64,000 nt of DNA from Halopiger aswanensis (GTDB taxonomy: Archaea > Halobacteriota > Halobacteria > Halobacteriales > Natrialbaceae): NCBI RefSeq assembly GCF_003610195.1, contig NZ_RAPO01000001.1:434001-498000 (forward strand). Direction: 5' to 3'. The notes under the pieces are model-generated. The model was not told the origin of the DNA and did no database searches. It saw nothing but the letters and a program-made list of their open reading frames with translations. Each line of letters opens with the position of its first letter. Within the stretch, counting starts at the first letter, position 1. A program made the position numbers and the translations under genes. Below are positions 60,438-64,000 of this stretch, piece by piece.

Positions 60438-62396
60438 ATGACCGGATCCGAGGTACCCGACGACGATGACGGCGGACGCGACGGCAGCCGGGTCAGCCGC
60501 CGAGCGATGCTGGCGGCGGCCGGAACCGGCGCAGCGGTGTCGACCAGCGGCTGTATCCGCCGGGTCAGAAGTATCGTCAACCGGGAGGACGTCGACCCGC
60601 TGTCGCTGACGATCACCACCCTCCCCGCCGACGGCGACCGCGAGAGTATTCAACTCGCCCGCGAGATCGCCGCCGCCCTCGAGACCGTCGGCATCGACGT
60701 CTCGATCGAGATGCGCTCCAACGAGGAGTTCCTGCGCGCGATCCTGATCAACCAGGAGTTCGACGTCTACGTCGGCCGCCACCCCGGCGACACCGATCCG
60801 TCCTACCTCTACGAGGCGCTGCACTCCCGCTACGCCGACGAGCGCGGCTGGCAGAACCCCTTCGGGTACGCGAACCTGGCGTTCGACGAGTTCCTCGAGG
60901 CCCAGCGCGCGGCCGAGGGAGACGACCGGCAGGCAGCGGTTCAGGATACCCTCGAGGCGCTGGCCGTCGAGCAGCCGTTCGTGCCGCTGTGTGTTCCAGA
61001 CGAGTATCGGCTGGTCCGAACGGACCGGTTTACCGGCTGGGGCGACGGCCACCCCGCGTCGCAGCTCGGCTACCTCGGGCTCGAACGCGGCCCTGCGCTC
61101 GAGTCGGCCGACGGGGCTGCTGGCGAGGCCGCGGCCGCGGACGGCGACGAGCCCACCGCGTTACGAGCGGCCCACGTCGACGCCCGGCCGTCGCAGAACC
61201 TGAACCCGCTCTCGGCGGAGTACCGGAACCGCGGAACGATCATCGATCTGCTGTACGATTCGCTCGCGGTTACTCCCGTCTCGAGCACCGACTTCGACGG
61301 CGCCGATCTCGAGGACGATGACGAAACCAGCGCCGATACGGAAGACGATGGAGCTGCGTCGGACACTGACGAAGCGACGCCGACCACCGACCTCGAGCCG
61401 TGGCTCGCCGCCGACTGGGAGTGGGACGAAGCCGGCGAGACGATGACGGTCGAACTGCGGGAGAACTGCCGCTTCCACGACGACGAACCGCTGACCGCCG
61501 ACGACATCCGATTCACGTACCGGTTCCTCGCCGATACCGGCCTCGGGGAGCTCGAGGTCGACGCCCCGTCGCCGCTCTATCAGGGCCGCGTCGACGCCGT
61601 CGAATCCGTCGACCGACTCGACGAATACCGCCTCGAGATAACGGTCGACGCGAGTCGCGCCGTCGGCGAGCGCGCGCTGACGGTGCCGATTCTGCCGAAA
61701 CACATCTGGAAGCCGCGGGCGGCGGCCGCTGACGTTCCCGGCTACCGCGTCGCGCTCGGTACCAGCGAAGCGCTGGTCACGAACAACGTCCCGCCGGTCG
61801 GCAGCGGTCCCTACCAGTTCGCGACTCGAAGCGAGCGCGAGCACGTCACGCTCGAGCGGTTCAACGATCACTTCACGACCCGCGACGCCGTCACCCTTCC
61901 CGGGGCGACTCCCGATCGGATTCGATTCCTGATCGATCCCCGAAGCGCGTCCGCCATCGAACGCGTCGAGACGAACGAAGCAGATATCACCAGCACCGCC
62001 CTCGAGAGCTACGTCGTCGACGACCTCCTCGCGGACGCGGAGGCGGGCGAGCTACCCGAGGACGTGACCGTCCTCGAGTCGAAGTCGTGGCTGTTCTACC
62101 ACCTCGGATTCAACACGCGCAAGGCGCCGTTCAGCAACCCGCGTTTCCGGCGGTGTGTCGCGCAGGTGCTCGACAAGCAGTGGTTCGTCGAGACGGTGTT
62201 CGACGGCCACGCGCGGCCGATCGCCGCGCCGGTCACCGAGGAGTGGACGCCGGACAGCCTCCGCTGGGGCGGCGAGGATCCGGAGACGCCGTTTCTCGGA
62301 ACCGACGGCGAGATCGACGTCGCTGCGGCCCGGGAGGCGTTCGAGGCTGCTGGGTTCAGCTTCGACAGCGAGGGCCGACTACGGGTGAGACGCTGA
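60438..62396 (+). CDS. Peptide-type (SBP_bac_5) binding lipoprotein, apparently circularly permuted
   Basis: A 652-residue Tat lipoprotein (SRRAMLAAAGTG, lipobox STSGC with C39). The usual N-terminal part of the family (LRAAHVDARPSQNLNPL, then LAADWEWDEAGETMTVELRE and FHDDEPLTADDIRFTYRFL) begins only near residue 240. Before it, residues 53-220 read as the normally C-terminal lobe: PLSLTITTLPADG, LAREIAAALETVGIDVSIEM, FDVYVGRHPGDTDPSYL and AVEQPFVPLCVPDEY. The chain ends with EAFEAAGFSFDSEGRLRVRR, where this lobe would otherwise follow. No permease genes are near. TATA-like TTATAT lies at 60358-60363; a TTG at 60414 with an AGGAG site is an alternative start. Confidence 0.88.
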   Translation: MTGSEVPDDDDGGRDGSRVSRRAMLAAAGTGAAVSTSGCIRRVRSIVNREDVDPLSLTITTLPADGDRESIQLAREIAAALETVGIDVSIEMRSNEEFLRAILINQEFDVYVGRHPGDTDPSYLYEALHSRYADERGWQNPFGYANLAFDEFLEAQRAAEGDDRQAAVQDTLEALAVEQPFVPLCVPDEYRLVRTDRFTGWGDGHPASQLGYLGLERGPALESADGAAGEAAAADGDEPTALRAAHVDARPSQNLNPLSAEYRNRGTIIDLLYDSLAVTPVSSTDFDGADLEDDDETSADTEDDGAASDTDEATPTTDLEPWLAADWEWDEAGETMTVELRENCRFHDDEPLTADDIRFTYRFLADTGLGELEVDAPSPLYQGRVDAVESVDRLDEYRLEITVDASRAVGERALTVPILPKHIWKPRAAAADVPGYRVALGTSEALVTNNVPPVGSGPYQFATRSEREHVTLERFNDHFTTRDAVTLPGATPDRIRFLIDPRSASAIERVETNEADITSTALESYVVDDLLADAEAGELPEDVTVLESKSWLFYHLGFNTRKAPFSNPRFRRCVAQVLDKQWFVETVFDGHARPIAAPVTEEWTPDSLRWGGEDPETPFLGTDGEIDVAAAREAFEAAGFSFDSEGRLRVRR

Positions 62397-63289
62397 TGCT
62401 CACGCAAGTCCTGACGCAACTGGTCGCCGTCGTGACGCTCATGATCCTGATCGGGATCGCCGTCTTCGTCGGCCGGTACCGGCTCCGCGCTACGATCGCC
62501 GAGTGGCGCGAGCGGGTTCGCGCGGCCGCGCCGGTCACCGCCGTACTCGCGCTCGTCTTGCTCGGCAGCAGCGACGCCCGACTGGTCGGGCCCGAACTCT
62601 CGTGGATCATCGGCTGGAACCTGACCGGGACGATCTTCGACCTCGAGGGGCAGTTCATCCTCTGGCTGCAGACCTACGAGACGCCGGCGGCGACGGCGTA
62701 CTTCTCGTTCATCTACATCTACGGCTACGTCTTCCTGCTGGTCTTCCCCGTTATCGCCTACTTCGCGCTCTCGAACACGCGGCCCCTTCGGGAGCTGCTG
62801 GCAGCCTACACGCTGAACTACGCGCTCGGGCTGGTGTGTTACATCTTCGTCATCGCCTACGGCCCCCGGAACATGATGCCCGAGGTTACGGCGCTGCTGT
62901 ACGACACGTACCCGGAGTACCAGCACCTCACGCGGCAGGTTAACCGCAATACCAACGTGTTCCCCTCGCTGCACGCATCGCTCGCCGGTACGGTCACGTT
63001 ACTGGCGTATCGCACGCGGACGATCTATCCGAAGTGGCTCGTCGTCGCCCTCGTCCTCGCGATTTCGGTCGCAGTCTCGACGATGTACCTGGGAATTCAC
63101 TGGGCGACCGACGTCGTCGCCGGACTCGGACTGGCGTACGTCAGTGTCGCGCTGGCGCGAGCGCTGGTCGGTCGCTGGTCCATCTATCAGTGGGCCGCGG
63201 ATCGATTCCCCGACCTTCGACGGAGCGGCGGTCCCGACCCTGCCGAAACCGAACCCGAATCGGAGACGACGCGTACCGACCGCGACTAA
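62396..63289 (+). CDS. PAP2 / AUR1-like membrane phosphatase or phosphotransferase
   Basis: A 297-residue protein with about seven membrane helices. The PAP2 active-site motifs are NVFPSLHASLAGT (PSLH) and GIHWATDVVAG (HxxxD); the Arg-rich first motif may be RQVNRN before it. A long loop with YGPRNMMPEV separates the helices. It resembles archaeal and fungal Aur1/inositol-phosphotransferase-like proteins that act on lipid phosphates on the outer membrane face. Its ATG shares the A with the previous TGA, so it is coupled to the binding-protein gene. Substrate unknown. Confidence 0.9.
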   Translation: MLTQVLTQLVAVVTLMILIGIAVFVGRYRLRATIAEWRERVRAAAPVTAVLALVLLGSSDARLVGPELSWIIGWNLTGTIFDLEGQFILWLQTYETPAATAYFSFIYIYGYVFLLVFPVIAYFALSNTRPLRELLAAYTLNYALGLVCYIFVIAYGPRNMMPEVTALLYDTYPEYQHLTRQVNRNTNVFPSLHASLAGTVTLLAYRTRTIYPKWLVVALVLAISVAVSTMYLGIHWATDVVAGLGLAYVSVALARALVGRWSIYQWAADRFPDLRRSGGPDPAETEPESETTRTDRD

Positions 63290-63391
63290 TCTCGAGCAAG
63301 CCGTTCGAACCCGTTAACGGATCCAGCGACGGCTGCGAGAGAATCTCGTCGAACCGAAACAAAGCGTCGCAGCGATGTCGACGCTACGTCG

Positions 63392-63766
63392 TCAGTTGTC
63401 GTCTTCGATCGCGTCGGCGATCCGCTTGAGTGCGCGGGTCTGATCGCGCATCTCGTCGCGGAGCTGGCGGACTTCGCGGACCAGTTCCTCGTTGCTCTCG
63501 TCGCTGCCGCCGCGGCCGCCCGGACCGCCGCCGGGGCCACCGCCCATCATGCCGCCCATCATCTGTGCGAAGGGGTTGCCGCCCCCGCCCATGCCGCCGG
63601 GGCCGCCACCGCCGCCGCCGAACGGACTCTCGGGTGCCTCGCCCTCTTCGCCTTCCTCGGCGCGCTTCTCGCGGATCTCCTCGACTCGTTCCCGGAACGA
63701 CTTCTCCTCGTCTCCGCCGTCGTCGTTGGACCCGGCTTCGGGTTCGGATTCGTTTTCGTCCGTCAT
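63392..63766 (-). CDS. Gly/Met-rich acidic haloarchaeal protein
   Basis: A 124-residue protein. Residues 1-50 are acidic with a charged helix (SFRERVEEIREKRAEEG), residues 55-95 are a Gly/Met/Pro-rich stretch (GGGGNPFAQMMGGMMGGG), and residues 96-124 form a C-terminal helix with heptads (LVREVRQLRDEMRDQTRALK) that should oligomerise. Function unknown; similar proteins lie beside prefoldin genes in haloarchaea (recollection). The ATG at 63766 is preferred; an in-frame ATG at 63805 would add 13 residues. Confidence 0.78.
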   Translation of the reverse strand: MTDENESEPEAGSNDDGGDEEKSFRERVEEIREKRAEEGEEGEAPESPFGGGGGGPGGMGGGGNPFAQMMGGMMGGGPGGGPGGRGGSDESNEELVREVRQLRDEMRDQTRALKRIADAIEDDN

Positions 63767-63942
63767 ACCCTCGAGTTCTGTTGCGCCGCGGAAAAGGATT
63801 GCCATGTTTCTGATCGGACGCAGATTCAGCGGCGCTCACGCTGCGTTCCAGAAACCGCCAACGTAGCGCCCGAAGAGGAGAAAACGGGGTCGTTGGAACG
63901 TTGCTGCGAATCTGACCCTCCGGGTCGACGACAAAGCTTGGC

Positions 63943-63948
63943 TTTATC
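63943..63948 (+). promoter_or_regulatory. TATA-like box of the prefoldin beta gene
   Basis: TTTATC lies 25-30 bases before the ATG at 63973, consistent with a leaderless transcript. Confidence 0.5.
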
Positions 63949-63972
63949 AGTCCGGAGGGCGACGGTCGAGAT

Positions 63973-64000
63973 ATGCAAGGCAATCTGCCGCCGGAGGCAC
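63973..64000 (+). CDS. pfdB: Prefoldin subunit beta, 3' part outside the window
   Basis: Only nine codons are present (MQGNLPPEA). They match the conserved start of haloarchaeal prefoldin beta, a jellyfish-shaped chaperone that delivers unfolded proteins to the thermosome. The TATA-like box at the usual distance supports the start. Identification rests on a very short stretch. Confidence 0.7.

Overview
The window comes from a haloarchaeon. GC content is high, the proteins are strongly acidic, and many genes have a TATA-like box only 22-30 nt before the start codon (leaderless transcripts). Archaeal marker genes are present: SRP 7S RNA, RNase P component 4, archaeal YhbY, the ether-lipid enzyme DGGGP synthase, and the first codons of prefoldin beta. 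Gene content suggests the Natrialbales (Natrinema/Haloterrigena type), but that is inference. No CRISPR array, insertion sequence or rRNA operon was seen.

Layout. 1-5.8 kb: end of glnA and small metabolic or regulatory genes (winged-helix protein, SDR, receiver protein, GDPD, YjbQ, HEAT protein). 5.9-13.6 kb: a minus-strand stress-kinase operon, prkA-prkA-yeaH-spoVR, behind a long leader-like gap. 14.4-20.1 kb: two small conserved genes, an HxlR regulator, and an ABC-2 exporter whose first permease carries a PrsW-like membrane-protease domain. 20.1-32.7 kb: a type IV pilus-like (Tad/PilB-PilC) locus with a HerA-type ATPase, pilin-like single-TM proteins and a 1076-residue surface protein. 32.7-34.5 kb: an AT-rich stretch with a Tat-exported, PGF-CTERM-anchored PQQ-type propeller. 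34.5-41.6 kb: a cobalamin (anaerobic corrin) operon, cbiG-cbiH-cbiH-ferredoxin-(LAGLIDADG-like protein)-cbiX-DUF3209-propeller. 41.7-45.9 kb: a cassette of four hyperacidic low-complexity proteins. 46-64 kb: housekeeping genes, tRNA-Arg(TCG), 7S RNA, cysteine synthase, Hsp20, an Na+-dependent transporter, an iron-type binding protein, MscS/YhbY/Rnp4, a peptide-type binding protein, a PAP2 enzyme and the start of prefoldin beta.

Five observations stand out. (1) The hyperacidic cassette: two members share a glycine-zipper domain, and one combines amphipathic K-P helices with a leucine-rich motif. (2) The peptide-type substrate-binding protein at 60.4 kb reads as a circular permutation of the SBP_bac_5 fold. 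(3) The cobalamin operon encodes a protein with two LAGLIDADG-like helices, both lacking the catalytic acid. (4) DtxR/IdeR-like palindromes precede both the cobalamin operon and the iron-type binding-protein gene, suggesting shared metal control. (5) The second CbiH carries a serine tail with five CGAS repeats.
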